Shown here: one piece after another, positions 53,912-63,698 of the stretch
Layout: every line of letters starts with the position of its first letter
Position numbering within the stretch: the stretch's first letter is position 1
NCBI RefSeq assembly: GCF_000733755.1
Contig: NZ_JPOF01000007.1
Span: 372,001 to 436,000, forward strand
DNA length: 64,000 bases
Reading direction: 5' to 3'
Origin: Lachnoclostridium phytofermentans
Lineage (GTDB): Bacteria; Bacillota; Clostridia; Lachnospirales; Lachnospiraceae
Made by a program: the position numbers and the translations under genes
Notes under the pieces: model-generated
Databases searched by the model: none
What the model saw: only the letters and a program-made list of their open reading frames with translations
Told to the model about the DNA's origin: nothing

Positions 53912-56023
53912 TTATAGTTTAAAGTGACTGATTTTCTCTTGCATATTTGTAGCGTTTTTACTTAATGTGTTGACAGTTTCACCAAGGGATTGAATTAAAT
54001 CCTTCTGACGATTCGCATTCTCTTCTACTTCAGCAGAAACGGACGCTGTTTCCTCTGAGATGGCGGAGATACTTTCAATTGCTTCAACTGTAGTTTCCTT
54101 AGCTGCTTCAATATCTTTCATACCATTTAAAACCATCTGCATATTATTTACTAATTGATCGACAGAGTTGTTTATTACCTCAAAGGATGCAATCGTATGG
54201 GAGAGTGAATCTGTTTGGTTCGCTACGATATTGTCTGCTTTCATAACATTTTGTATAGTACGATTTGTCTTTTCTTGAATCTTATGTATGATTTCGGAAA
54301 TTCGCTCGGAAGCATGTACGGATTCATCTGCAAGTTTACGAATTTCAGTTGCTACAACAGCAAAACCAAGACCTGCTTCACCAGCTCTGGCGGCTTCGAT
54401 GGAGGCATTGAGTGAGAGCAGATTAGTCTGAGCTGCAATCTCATTAATAACACCGATAATACTACCAATAGTTCCAGATAATTTTTCTAATTCCTTAATA
54501 TCAGAAGATATTGTACTTGTGATGTCTGCCGTGGCCTTCGATTTCGAATTAAGGTCATCCATTAAATAGATTCCATCGGTTACTTGTTGTTTGGTAGAAA
54601 GAGTAATCTTGTTAAAGTTATCTGTATAGTGATACACCGTCTTAATTTGTTCGGCTAGGTCGGACATTTGAACAGCACATTGCTCCGAATCATTTGCCTG
54701 ATTAGCAACTCCATGCTCGATTTCTGTAATTGCCGTAGCGATTCCTTCACTTGCGGATAGAATATGTATGGTATTGTTATGTACTTCTTCAGTGGAGATA
54801 GCAACCTTGTCACTTACCTCTTCCATGTTACGTAAGAGATCTCTAACTCCGGTTATCATATCGGTAATACTATCTGAGATGATACGGAATTCATCTTTTC
54901 GTTTACTTGTAAAAGAAACAGAAAAATCTCCTTTAGCAGCAAAAGTTAATGGTTTTATGATATCTTTCACTCCCTTTCGTAAGGAACGAGAAAATAATAC
55001 ACAGATAATTCCTGCAATTATAATGGAGGAACTTACTAAGATAAGAGTAACATATTTTATATAATTAGTTTCCGTTAAAAGTGAACTCTCTGGAACGATT
55101 CCACACAATAAAGTTCCAGTAGAACCTACTTTAGCAGATACAAAAATATATCGGTCTCCATTCATAGTTATAGTAGCTGTACTATTTTGTGCTTCACTTG
55201 TATATGCATCTTGAACGGATGTTAGTGAAGAGATGCCAGGTAGTTCTTCTTTCTTTACCGTATCCTCTTCGTTATCACCAAATCCTGCGACAACAGATTC
55301 TTTCCCACCAGGAACAAGGAAGGCAGTATAACTGTTTTTTCCAAAATTTATATCCCTTAATGCACTATCAATGGTACTTTGCTTGATATCTATTATTACA
55401 TAGACATTTGTATTAAAATTGTATTTTCGCCAGAGACTTAGAGCATAATCAGAACAATCATATTGTTTATTATCGGTAATATTTATTTCTTCAAGATAAG
55501 GATGGGTGCCGATCACACCAAAGGTATCAGGAGAATTTAAAATTTGTTTACCTTCTTCGGTTTCATTAAAACGGTCAAAGGTGTCAAGATTCATTTGCGC
55601 TTGTGTTGTAGTAACCCCTCTACCAATATTACCAAAAATGTAGATATGATAAATGAAATCTGATATTTTTGGCATATTCTGCATTCGCTTTTGGATGGCT
55701 TGTTTTGCTTTTGATTGGTCTTCGGTCAGGTTATCCGGATTTAATTTGGGATTTTGATAATACAATTGCATTTCTGTCATGCTTAATAGCTCAGTAGAAC
55801 GACCGTTAATGTTTTCAAATCCTAAGGATAAATAGCTGGCTTTTGCATTAATGGTATCAGTAATTGAGTCTTTTGCTTGTTTTATTATTGCTTGTTTTGC
55901 TGTGATAAAACACACAGTACCAAGCAGTATAATCATTGCAATTGGTACCATAAAAGCAAGAACCATCTTTGTTCCAATTCCGTGAAATCCCTTGTGTTTT
56001 TGCTTTGCTTTTTTCTTCTTCAC
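53912..56023 (-). CDS. Methyl-accepting chemotaxis protein
   Basis: A 703-residue receptor that starts at GTG, with GGAGGGG upstream. A basic N-terminus and helix 1 (about 18-40, [16 protein letters not shown]) are followed by a dCACHE-like extracellular sensor (about 45-315), helix 2 (about 318-345), HAMP ([19 protein letters not shown]) and the long signalling coil. The hairpin tip [20 protein letters not shown] near residue 535 is invariant for the family. It passes ligand signals to CheA/CheW. There is no C-terminal NWETF pentapeptide. No sigma-D promoter was clearly recognised upstream. The gap 56024-56372 is otherwise AT-rich with no gene. Confidence 0.93.
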   Translation of the reverse strand: MKKKKAKQKHKGFHGIGTKMVLAFMVPIAMIILLGTVCFITAKQAIIKQAKDSITDTINAKASYLSLGFENINGRSTELLSMTEMQLYYQNPKLNPDNLTEDQSKAKQAIQKRMQNMPKISDFIYHIYIFGNIGRGVTTTQAQMNLDTFDRFNETEEGKQILNSPDTFGVIGTHPYLEEINITDNKQYDCSDYALSLWRKYNFNTNVYVIIDIKQSTIDSALRDINFGKNSYTAFLVPGGKESVVAGFGDNEEDTVKKEELPGISSLTSVQDAYTSEAQNSTATITMNGDRYIFVSAKVGSTGTLLCGIVPESSLLTETNYIKYVTLILVSSSIIIAGIICVLFSRSLRKGVKDIIKPLTFAAKGDFSVSFTSKRKDEFRIISDSITDMITGVRDLLRNMEEVSDKVAISTEEVHNNTIHILSASEGIATAITEIEHGVANQANDSEQCAVQMSDLAEQIKTVYHYTDNFNKITLSTKQQVTDGIYLMDDLNSKSKATADITSTISSDIKELEKLSGTIGSIIGVINEIAAQTNLLSLNASIEAARAGEAGLGFAVVATEIRKLADESVHASERISEIIHKIQEKTNRTIQNVMKADNIVANQTDSLSHTIASFEVINNSVDQLVNNMQMVLNGMKDIEAAKETTVEAIESISAISEETASVSAEVEENANRQKDLIQSLGETVNTLSKNATNMQEKISHFKL

Positions 56024-56372
56024 ATTACCCCTCCTGTCAAGAAAATCTTAATCTTATTATATACCAAAATATAACATATTTCTACACGATAAGCGAAGTT
56101 GCGCAAATAGCCAAGAAAGTATAATTAGTACAAAATAATATAATTTTGTGAGGATCAACATAATTTGGACATATTTGTTTTTTTGATTGATTTGTGGCAA
56201 AATATGTATTAAATTATATATAAATGTCGTTATAGTAAGTGGTATAGTAATGCGAGTTTGTTTCCATGCAATTAAGTATCGTACCTCTTACTGTGAAAAA
56301 AGAGCGAAAGTCTTAAAATGCGGATATAGAGCAAACTTAACAGATGAAAATTCAAAATAGGGGGAGTAAGAA

Positions 56373-57035
56373 ATGAATGTCGAGGAGTACAAAAAGATTG
56401 CTGAGGCTAAGAAAAACAGCGGAGAGTATTTTAGGATGGAGCAAACGGAATTAAACAAGGCATGGACAAAAGATAGAAAAGGTAAGATGCCATATATCGT
56501 TAAGGTATTATTATTTTCCTTTCTCTATGTAATTGCAATATGTATTCTTATGTTTGTGTTTATGGCAATGTCGGAGGAATATGGTGGTTTGTTGTTGGCA
56601 TTATCTGTAATTTTATCGATGCCTGTATTCTTCGTATTTATTAAGAAAAATATGAGTAATTTTATTAATTATATATTTTATGATGGTCATCTGTATCGCT
56701 TAATATATACGAAACAATCTCCAACGATATTATCGGATGTCTTGCCAATCCAAACAATTGGTGCTGCTTTTGCAATGTCTGGAGTAAACAAAGCAATCAA
56801 TGAAGCTTCTAATGCCGGTGCTGATATCGAGAAAACAATGACCGAGATGAGCAATGATCCGAATACATGGCGTATTGATAGGATTAAGGAGCTTAAAGTA
56901 CATAAACATGGATTTAAAGCAAAAGTAGTTGTAACTGTAGTAATGACGAATAAGACTAAGTCTAAGAAGATAAACGTACCAGATGATTATATTGATTATC
57001 CTCTTTTATTAGATACTGTGAAAAGGTTAAAGTAA
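56373..57035 (+). CDS. Membrane protein of unknown function
   Basis: A 220-residue protein starting MNVEEYKKIAEAKK, with GGGGGAG before the ATG. Residues 1-40 are charged. Two helices follow at about 42-66 (IVKVLLFSFLYVIAICILMF) and 70-90 (LLALSVILSMPVFFVFI). Residues 100-220 are soluble (LIYTKQSPTILSDVLPIQTI, FKAKVVVTVVMTNKTKSKKI), beta-rich at the end. The family was not recognised. It opens an accessory stretch of mostly unknown genes. Confidence 0.6.
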   Translation: MNVEEYKKIAEAKKNSGEYFRMEQTELNKAWTKDRKGKMPYIVKVLLFSFLYVIAICILMFVFMAMSEEYGGLLLALSVILSMPVFFVFIKKNMSNFINYIFYDGHLYRLIYTKQSPTILSDVLPIQTIGAAFAMSGVNKAINEASNAGADIEKTMTEMSNDPNTWRIDRIKELKVHKHGFKAKVVVTVVMTNKTKSKKINVPDDYIDYPLLLDTVKRLK

Positions 57036-57228
57036 GCATAGAAGCAATAAAGTAAGCATAAAAGCAATAAAATTTAGGTATATAAACATAGAATAGAATT
57101 AATTCTTTTAGTAATTGAAAGAAATAAAATTTATATTACGAACACGACATACTGTTGTCATGTTCGCAATGTTACTATTTAGAAAGAATAAGATTCAAGA
57201 TTGCGAAACAGAATTAGGAGAGGATGAA

Positions 57229-57651
57229 ATGATAGAAGAAATTATCGAAAAGTCATGCAAATTAATTAAACAAAATTCAGGAGAGGGTACTTATTGTGTT
57301 TTAGGGTTAATGGATCATAACGGATATCCAACGATGTCCACCATAACGGCATCCCAATCAGACGGAATCAACTGGATTACGTTTTGCACTGGGTTAAATT
57401 CTAGAAAATCAAAAAGAATCAACAATTGCAACCTGGCAAGTGTTTGCTTTAACTCCGATGATTATAGCATCACTTTGGTTGGTACAATTGAAATCCTAAC
57501 GGATTTAGAAATCAAAAAAGAGATGTGGTATGGGGGGCTTATCAATCATTTCAGTGGACCAGAGGACCCTAATTACTGCGTTTTGCGTTTGAAAACAGAG
57601 CGTTATAATTTATTTGTTGATTGGGAGGAGGTTACTGGGACTTTGGACTAA
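57229..57651 (+). CDS. PNPOx-fold flavin-binding family protein
   Basis: A 140-residue protein starting MIEEIIEKSCKLI. The ATG at 57229 has AGGAGAGGATG upstream. Core elements of the split-barrel fold: GEGTYCVLGLMDHNGYPTMS, WITFCTGLNSRKSKRIN and LASVCFNSDDYSITLVGTIE. The length matches the small single-domain members that bind FMN, F420 or heme. The reaction is unknown. It ends at a terminator and is probably monocistronic. Confidence 0.75.
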   Translation: MIEEIIEKSCKLIKQNSGEGTYCVLGLMDHNGYPTMSTITASQSDGINWITFCTGLNSRKSKRINNCNLASVCFNSDDYSITLVGTIEILTDLEIKKEMWYGGLINHFSGPEDPNYCVLRLKTERYNLFVDWEEVTGTLD

Positions 57652-57745
57652 AGGTAAAGTGATAAATACATATAGGATTAGAAAGAGGTTGTTGTAAAAC
57701 GATTTCTCATTAGTATATTGTATCATCAAATAGCATTTCTAACAG

Positions 57746-57793
57746 AAAAGGTACCTGAAATGGCGTTAACAGGCCAGAGCAAGGTACCTTTTT
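57746..57793 (+). terminator. Terminator after the PNPOx-fold gene
   Basis: AAAAGGTACCT (57746-57756) pairs with AGGTACCTTTTT (57782-57793). After it, 57794-58067 is AT-rich; TGGTATAAT at 57898-57906 is an extended -10 and may drive the next gene. Confidence 0.85.
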
Positions 57794-58067
57794 AACATTT
57801 TTTACGGGCTATCCTCTAACAGCGATTTAATAAAATATCGTGTTTATTCTGTTACTCATTCAAACTTGATTAAATTAGGTTGAATTATGAAAATAAGTGG
57901 TATAATATGGAATATATAGCAATAAAGGAAAGTAGAGTCTAGTTTGGCAACATAATTCATAAATCCATATAATAAAAGAAGAGAAGATGAATGGAAGGAT
58001 TATTTGTTTACTTGGAAAAATTACATTTGCTCTTATTCTTGGACAGATGAAAATTAAGGAGAATGAT

Positions 58068-58436
58068 ATGTTAAAGTTTATTGGAACAATAACACTGATG
58101 ACACTGATTGTTTTTATGTCTTCCTCATATAGTACAAAAACAGAATTACAAAAAGAAATAAATTCCACGTCTAAACAGAGTAAATCTATCGAAAATATCC
58201 TTGAACATTTAGATATTAATTATAATTCAGATACTGTTGTTAACATATCAAATAATGATATAGTTGATGGCATGGATAAAGCATGGGAAGCATATGACTT
58301 AACTAACAAAGATGGAAGTAAGTATCTTCTTATACTTAGAAAATCGGATAAAGATTTTACAGCATTTTTAGATAATGAGAATAAAATACTTTTTGGAATA
58401 ATAGATAATGGTATTCTTCCGAAGTTTTTTGACTAA
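58068..58436 (+). CDS. Small exported or membrane-anchored protein, unknown function
   Basis: A 122-residue protein starting MLKFIGTITLMTLIVFMSSS; the ATG at 58068 has AAGGAG seven bases upstream. The hydrophobic N-terminus is a signal peptide or anchor without a lipobox Cys. The outside part is polar (STSKQSKSIENILEHL) and beta-rich toward the end (YLLILRKSDKDFTAFLDNEN). No family was recognised. It sits alone between a terminator and the DUF4177 gene. Confidence 0.55.
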   Translation: MLKFIGTITLMTLIVFMSSSYSTKTELQKEINSTSKQSKSIENILEHLDINYNSDTVVNISNNDIVDGMDKAWEAYDLTNKDGSKYLLILRKSDKDFTAFLDNENKILFGIIDNGILPKFFD

Positions 58437-58622
58437 TATCTTATTCTTACATCTTTTCATATTGCTCTATTTCTTTTACTTCGTTCATATTCAATTGCGT
58501 ATAAACTGGAATGATTAGGAGAATAAAATAAACAAATTTGCAAATAAATCATTATAAAAAAAGAGGGTTAATCACAAACACGAAATGATTAATGTAAATC
58601 AATATAGGAAGGAGGAATTCCT

Positions 58623-58832
58623 ATGTTTAAATATGAGTTTGAGCGCATATACAATAATATTTCAGGATTTGGTATGTTATCAGGAACTAAATATCACAAT
58701 GATGATTATAAAAAAATAATCTCCCAAAGAGCAGAGGATGGGTGGCGTTACATTGGTTTTATTCCTTCAGTGCAACGTGGAACTGGTCACATTGAAGAAA
58801 TGGATTTGATATTTGAAAAAGAAGAGAAATGA
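58623..58832 (+). CDS. DUF4177-type small protein
   Basis: A 69-residue protein starting MFKYEFERIYNN, with GGAAGGAGG upstream. YKKIISQRAEDGWRYIGFIP and MDLIFEKEEK match the DUF4177 pattern (repeat of an amphipathic helix then GWxxxGFxP). Function unknown. A 154-base gap separates it from the nucleotidyltransferase gene. Confidence 0.7.
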   Translation: MFKYEFERIYNNISGFGMLSGTKYHNDDYKKIISQRAEDGWRYIGFIPSVQRGTGHIEEMDLIFEKEEK

Positions 58833-58986
58833 AATTCACAAGACATAAGCGGATATACATCAGATGATTGGATGAAAAGATATGATGCAATGTATTTTGT
58901 ATATATTTAGCAGAAAATAATATATTATCGAAAATAAGTATTAAAATAGATGGTATATAGTAAATTTATTATTTCGAGGTGTTAAT

Positions 58987-59844
58987 ATGCGTTCAGAAAA
59001 AGAAATGTTTGAATTGATTTTACATATAGCGAAAGAAGATGAACGAATCAGAGCAGTTCTTTTATCTGGCTCTCGTGCGAATTCTGATATACCAAAAGAT
59101 ATCTTTCAGGATTATGATATAACTTATTTTGTCACAGATGCCAAGCCATTTTATAATAATTGTGATTGGATTGAAGAGAAATTTGGAAAGCCTGCTATTA
59201 TGCAATTACCGGAATTGATGTCACATCCTTTACTACCGCCGGATGGCGACGGTCATTTTGCTTATCTTATGATATTCAAAGACGGTAATAGGATTGATCT
59301 AAGCATTGAGTTTACTCCTTATATTGATGATGGTGAGCCAGTTGTTGTTCTTCTCGACAAAGACAAGTTCTTACCAGATATCGTACCAAATAAAATGTAT
59401 TGGTGCATTAAACCACCAAGTGAGAATATTTTTGCAGATACCTGCAATGAATTTTGGTGGTGCTTAAATAATGTAGCAAAGGGAATTGCAAGAGATGAAC
59501 TACCTTATGCTAAGAATATGTTCGATCATTATGTAAGAGATATGCTCAATCAAATGACAGAGTGGTTTATTGGTGTTGACATTGATTTTACTGTTTCATC
59601 GGGTAAAATGGGGAAGTATTTTAAAAGATATTTACCTCAGAAACTTTATGAAATGTATGCAAATACATATTCCGATAGTAATTACGAAAACTTTTGGAGT
59701 TCGATATTTTCAGCCTGTGAGCTGTTTCGTACCATGGCAGATATAGTAGCCGAACATTTTGGATTTCGTTATAACAGGAATGATGATGAAAATATGATGA
59801 TGTATTTAAATAAAGTTAAGAACAATAGTATTGTAATAGAATGA
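58987..59844 (+). CDS. ANT(6)-like aminoglycoside 6-adenylyltransferase
   Basis: A 285-residue protein with the nucleotidyltransferase fold: LLSGSRANSD near residue 27, DYDITYFV near 44 (two metal Asp) and RIDLSIEF near 100 (third acidic site). Other family blocks are CNEFWWCLNNVAKGI, ELPYAKNMFDHYVRDML and GKYFKRYLP. AadK/ANT(6) enzymes add AMP to streptomycin. The gene may give intrinsic resistance, but chromosomal members without a resistance phenotype are common. AGGTG lies upstream of the ATG. Confidence 0.85.
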   Translation: MRSEKEMFELILHIAKEDERIRAVLLSGSRANSDIPKDIFQDYDITYFVTDAKPFYNNCDWIEEKFGKPAIMQLPELMSHPLLPPDGDGHFAYLMIFKDGNRIDLSIEFTPYIDDGEPVVVLLDKDKFLPDIVPNKMYWCIKPPSENIFADTCNEFWWCLNNVAKGIARDELPYAKNMFDHYVRDMLNQMTEWFIGVDIDFTVSSGKMGKYFKRYLPQKLYEMYANTYSDSNYENFWSSIFSACELFRTMADIVAEHFGFRYNRNDDENMMMYLNKVKNNSIVIE

Positions 59845-59905
59845 GCATACACTAAATGAAAGATTTTTGTTGGTATTTATTTTGGAAGCCTGATAAAATC
59901 TTTAA

Positions 59906-60151
59906 ATGTGGAATACAAAAGCACCATTTGGAAAATTACATAATGAACTTATAATTGTCTTAGAGCCTCATGAAATAATTGCTTATCATAATACGAGATT
60001 ACCTGATATAACAAGTATTGAAAGACAAGGGCTTATCTTTTCTGATGATAGGTACACAGATATGATTCGAGCAGCAATGCAAGATGCTGACATTACACAG
60101 CCACTGATAGATGAAGTCATGGGTATAGTTATTCTGAAGTGGATTAAGTAA
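59906..60151 (+). CDS. Small protein of unknown function, doubtful
   Basis: An 81-codon frame starting MWNTKAPFGKLHNELIIVLE, without a good ribosome site (GGAAG about 19 bases upstream). A different frame just ahead (MKDFCWYLFWKPDKIF) ends nearby, so it may be the remains of a longer gene with a frameshift near 59907. No family was recognised. Confidence 0.3.
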   Translation: MWNTKAPFGKLHNELIIVLEPHEIIAYHNTRLPDITSIERQGLIFSDDRYTDMIRAAMQDADITQPLIDEVMGIVILKWIK

Positions 60152-60312
60152 AAGAGAAATGTTGAAATAGATTTCTTATTAATGGGAATGTATTGGCGAC
60201 AAGCCATTTCAATTTTGGAATGGTTTGGAATATTTGTTCTAGGTTAGAGTATAATTTTGTGTCTTTTATTAAATAACTGATTATAGATTATCTAAGTAAC
60301 GGGAGAATTAGT

Positions 60313-61074
60313 ATGAATGGGGAGATATTGTTATCTTGTAAAATAGTTGCTGCAGCAAAGCTAGCAATAAAAGAAAATGAATTAATACATAATGAGCTAT
60401 CAAAATATGAAAATAGTGTTACTTTTGAATTTTTACCACGTCGAACTTTGATTACTATGAAAACATATAAGGCATCTAATATTAAAGAATGGTATGAAAA
60501 ATGTTTATCCCTAGGTTTAATGGATATTAGATTTTTAATGCCTATATCAGTAGAAGACAGAGGATTACTTGGTTTCTCAAACACCTCAAAAAATTCTTTA
60601 GTATGTTTTTATAAAAACGGAAAAGTGACTTATTTTACTGCACACTGGGAATATGACAACAACTTAAAACAATGGAATGTATCATATACGGAACACTCTT
60701 GGGGTAATCCACCACAAGGTAAGCCACAGTTTGAAGATAATACAGAAAAGTTCATTGAAATCCTAACAGAAATTGAAATACTAGCTCGCAAAATTGAATG
60801 TGATGGATTTGCTGATATATTTCATAATGCTAAGGTAATATTGATAGATGGCGCGAAAAACTTAACTGAAAGTGGTATTTCATTACCATCTAAAAACTAT
60901 AATTTGTTTATGGCAGCAAGTTTGGCAGATGTTTTTGGGGCAATGGGTTCATGGAATGATTCTCCTCCGTATATGGCTCATGAAAAAGGTCTTGATACAA
61001 AGTACAATGAATTGTCTACAGAATTACTCAAACAGCTAAGGTTAGCTGTCCTTTATGCTGTAAATCAATGGTAA
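60313..61074 (+). CDS. Unknown soluble protein
   Basis: A 253-residue protein starting MNGEILLSCKIVAAAKLAIK. It has no signal peptide or helix that would span a membrane. The N-terminal part is mixed alpha/beta; VEDRGLLGFSNTSKNSLVCF and YTEHSWGNPPQGKPQFED are distinctive but not recognised. The C-terminal part is helical (LFMAASLADVFGAMGSWNDS). CGGGAG lies upstream. It is followed 32 bases on by another unknown soluble gene, so the two are probably an operon. Size and context recall immunity-type proteins, which is only a guess. Confidence 0.6.
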   Translation: MNGEILLSCKIVAAAKLAIKENELIHNELSKYENSVTFEFLPRRTLITMKTYKASNIKEWYEKCLSLGLMDIRFLMPISVEDRGLLGFSNTSKNSLVCFYKNGKVTYFTAHWEYDNNLKQWNVSYTEHSWGNPPQGKPQFEDNTEKFIEILTEIEILARKIECDGFADIFHNAKVILIDGAKNLTESGISLPSKNYNLFMAASLADVFGAMGSWNDSPPYMAHEKGLDTKYNELSTELLKQLRLAVLYAVNQW

Positions 61075-61106
61075 TGATGTTTAAATAACAAGGGGGGACA
61101 GAAGTC

Positions 61107-61805
61107 ATGATAACTTCTAGAGATTTAGATTATATAGAAACCAAATTGATAAAGCAGGGTAAAAAAGTATTAAACTACCCGCTAATAGAATTAGCTGAAT
61201 GGATAAACAAAGAATACTGTGTAAACGTGATTAATATTCATTATGACTATATTCAAAACAACAGACCGAGGCTCGGGATAATATTTGAATTTCGTACTGA
61301 TGAAAGAAAATTTTATGATAGCGATTATAACTATGACCATAATAAGCAAAAAGCTATTGCAGAAAAATTCAGCGAATTAGTATCTTTAAAAGAGAAAGAA
61401 CCTAAGAATATATTTAAATGTTTTAAAAAAGATGTACCGTCGAAATACAATATTAAAAATATTTTCATAGCTTTTAGCGCATTTGAACCAATCGCTAAGG
61501 AAGAAGCAAATAATCGTATTCCAGAAGAAAAGGTACAGGAATTAAAAAATAAGTTGAATAATAATGATTTGTGGAAGATTGCAAGGTCCTTTTCATCCAC
61601 TACCTTTTTCTTTTATACGGATGAGCAGGTTAAAGAATACAGTAATAATGAATCGATGAAAATATTTGAAGAAGCTTACTATAACTTAATTAAACCATAT
61701 GATGAATTTAACTATATAAAAAAAGACAGCTTCCATTTAAATATCGATAGTAAAGAAAATTTCGACAACAACTTTAGCAGTAATTGGTATTACTATTACA
61801 AATAA
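61107..61805 (+). CDS. Unknown soluble protein
   Basis: A 232-residue charged protein starting MITSRDLDYIETKLIKQGKK, with AAGGGGGG upstream. Acidic and Asn-rich, helical in the middle (NRIPEEKVQELKNKLNN), with aromatic ends (SNWYYYYK). No domain recognised. It shares an operon with the preceding unknown gene. Lower GC and higher Asn/Lys content than the core genes suggest accessory DNA. Confidence 0.55.
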   Translation: MITSRDLDYIETKLIKQGKKVLNYPLIELAEWINKEYCVNVINIHYDYIQNNRPRLGIIFEFRTDERKFYDSDYNYDHNKQKAIAEKFSELVSLKEKEPKNIFKCFKKDVPSKYNIKNIFIAFSAFEPIAKEEANNRIPEEKVQELKNKLNNNDLWKIARSFSSTTFFFYTDEQVKEYSNNESMKIFEEAYYNLIKPYDEFNYIKKDSFHLNIDSKENFDNNFSSNWYYYYK

Positions 61806-62130
61806 AGTGTTTTTACATATAAAGAGTGCACGTATATGAGAATGTGTACCGAAAAGTTCCTATATAATAAATAAAGGCTTTAGTAGCTATTTGAAGGCTA
61901 TTAAGGTCTTTCTTTATAGTATTACTAATTTCTTTCATTATGAGTATTCCGGAGGTCAATCCATCGCCTGTCCGGTCGTTGGAAATCAAGAAGTTTCATC
62001 TCTTTTTCTGCTTTGTATAAGGTATCATGGAATAGAAAAATCATCAATGCTGCTTCGCACCGCTGAAGCGGTAAGGCCTTGACACTTTCTCTATTCTAAG
62101 CTTAGTAGTAATTAAGCAGAATTAAGGTGA

Positions 62131-62181
62131 TTTCCGTCATGCGGAAGATTGATTTCCATTTTGCCGGAATTCCGATTTCAG
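62131..62181. repeat. Short tandem repeat resembling terminal repeats of IS21-type elements (relic?)
   Basis: TTTCCGTCATGCGGAAGATT, TTTCCATTTTGCCGGAATTC and a partial TTTCAGAC follow one another at 22- to 23-base spacing. The look is like the multiple terminal repeats of IS21-family elements, from memory. The rest of the gap 61806-62300 holds no intact transposase. Confidence 0.3.
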
Positions 62182-62266
62182 ACAGCAAGAATATTCATTC
62201 ATTAATTGGTCAATAAGTTTTGAAGTTATCTTATAAATTTATTCGTTATATATAGATGAAGTATAT

Positions 62267-62350
62267 ATTTTCAAAAACTATTTTGTAACGCCCAATCCCC
62301 ATTTTCTTCTTTTCAAAAACTTTAATATCATTTTCAAAAACTATTTTGTA
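62267..62350. repeat. 21-base direct repeat, 63 bases apart
   Basis: ATTTTCAAAAACTATTTTGT occurs at 62267 and again at 62330, each followed by A. A partial copy, TTTTCAAAAACTTT, lies at about 62310. All are upstream of the PadR promoter. Confidence 0.8.
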
Positions 62351-62395
62351 GTAATACAACAACCTTAAAGAATAATTAGAAATTGATTAACCATA

Positions 62396-62429
62396 TTGAC
62401 AGTACAATATTATACGTTGTATAGTATTG
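62396..62429 (+). promoter_or_regulatory. Promoter and dyad operator of the padR operon
   Basis: TTGACA (62396-62401) and TATAGT (62420-62425) are spaced 18 bases apart. CAATATTATAC-GTT-GTATAGTATTG (62405-62429) is a 25-base dyad with ten of eleven arm bases matching, covering the spacer and -10 box. A repressor bound there would block polymerase, as expected for PadR autoregulation. Confidence 0.65.
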
Positions 62430-62504
62430 ATAACGAAATAATATTATACTAAAAATAAGGGAATGATATGGGATAATATGATAATAGTAAAAGGAGTTGA
62501 TTAC

Positions 62505-62822
62505 ATGGTTTTTAATACAGGATCCGCACTCTTGGACGCAATCGTACTGGCTGCGGTTTCTAAGGAACCGGAAGGAACTTATGGCTATAAAATAACGCAA
62601 GATGTAAGAGAGGCAATTGACATTTCGGAATCTACGCTTTACCCAGTTCTTCGTAGATTACAAAAAGATGATTGTTTGGAAGTGTATGATATGGAAATTG
62701 CGGGACGAAACCGAAGGTATTATAAAGTAACATCACAAGGGAGAATTCAGCTTCAGCTGTATTGTTCGGAGTGGAAAAACTATTCCGCAAAGATAAGTAA
62801 AATTTTTGAGGGGGTGGCGTAG
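62505..62822 (+). CDS. PadR-family transcriptional regulator
   Basis: A 105-residue regulator starting MVFNTGSALLDAIVLAAVS; the ATG at 62505 has AAGGAG eight bases upstream. The winged helix contains GTYGYKITQDVREAIDISES and TLYPVLRRLQKDDCLEVYD, typical of PadR, with the wing GRNRRYYKVTSQGRIQL. It lacks the long C-terminal helix domain of PadR subfamily 1 and is a short subfamily-2 type. It precedes DUF1700 and DUF4097 genes in a well-known cluster that often responds to envelope stress. A dyad over the promoter suggests autoregulation. Confidence 0.9.
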   Translation: MVFNTGSALLDAIVLAAVSKEPEGTYGYKITQDVREAIDISESTLYPVLRRLQKDDCLEVYDMEIAGRNRRYYKVTSQGRIQLQLYCSEWKNYSAKISKIFEGVA

Positions 62823-63698
62823 TTGAACCGTGTTGAGTTTTTAAATGAGTTAGAAGAGTTGCTACAGGATTTAGAAACTGAGGAAAAAATGGAAGCACTC
62901 GCGTTCTATGATAGCTATTTTGAGGAAGCAGGAGAACTGAATGAACCAGTTATTTTAAGAGAATTAGGTTCGCCTGCAAAAGTTGCAGAAAGTATTAAAA
63001 AAGATCTTGGAGCAATAAAAGAAGAGGAGCTTGGTGAGTATACCGAAAGAGGTTACCAGAGTAGTAATCAAAGTAAAGACAGTATTATGAAATTGAACGA
63101 AGTTACTACCTCTGACTCTAAAGAAGCGAATGAGAATGAGTTACAGAGTGATACCGCTATTAAACAAAATTCTAGTTATCAGAGTCAGAGTACGGCAGAT
63201 CAAACTCAGAGTGCAAACAATAAAAACCAAGAAACTAGTTCTCAGAAATCTAATACAGCGGATCAGAATCAAAAGGAAAATTATCAAAACCAGAACATGC
63301 ATTATCAAAATACTACCTATCAAAATCAAAGACCTGTTGTCAAAAAGACTGGTATTAATGTATTTGCCTTAATTCTATTATGCATCTTTGGGTTTCCAAT
63401 TTTAATCCCTTTGATGATTGCCTGCTTTGCAACCGTATTTGCTTTAGTGGTAGGATTTGGTGGAGCTGGTATCGGATGTATTGTATTAGGATTTTCGGTA
63501 TTTGTTATGGGTGTAACGAAAGTATTTGTACTTCCACTGTTTGGTGCTTTATCCGTTGGGGGAGGAATGATATGTTTTGGCATCGGTTTATTGCTATTTC
63601 TAGTAGCTTGCGCTTGTGCTAAGATGTTCCCAGCATTAATTCGTGGTCTCGTTAGTCTGTTAAAAGCACCATTTGGGGGAAGGAGTGTAGCAGCATGA
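62823..63698 (+). CDS. DUF1700 membrane protein
   Basis: A 291-residue protein starting at TTG directly after the PadR stop; GAGGGGGTGG lies upstream. The N-terminus NRVEFLNELEELLQDLETEE followed by FYDSYFEEAGE is the DUF1700 signature. Residues about 80-175 form a Gln/Asn/Ser-rich linker with short repeats (YQNQNMHYQN). The rest holds four hydrophobic helices (INVFALILLCIFGFPILIPL, GFGGAGIGCIVLGFSVFVMG). The protein is likely the membrane partner of the DUF4097 protein; the stop overlaps that start (ATGA). Confidence 0.85.
   Translation: MNRVEFLNELEELLQDLETEEKMEALAFYDSYFEEAGELNEPVILRELGSPAKVAESIKKDLGAIKEEELGEYTERGYQSSNQSKDSIMKLNEVTTSDSKEANENELQSDTAIKQNSSYQSQSTADQTQSANNKNQETSSQKSNTADQNQKENYQNQNMHYQNTTYQNQRPVVKKTGINVFALILLCIFGFPILIPLMIACFATVFALVVGFGGAGIGCIVLGFSVFVMGVTKVFVLPLFGALSVGGGMICFGIGLLLFLVACACAKMFPALIRGLVSLLKAPFGGRSVAA

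Noticed and set aside
61891-62082. A 63-codon frame upstream of padR
   Set aside because: No ribosome site and no family resemblance; the region looks like decayed DNA near IS-like repeats.
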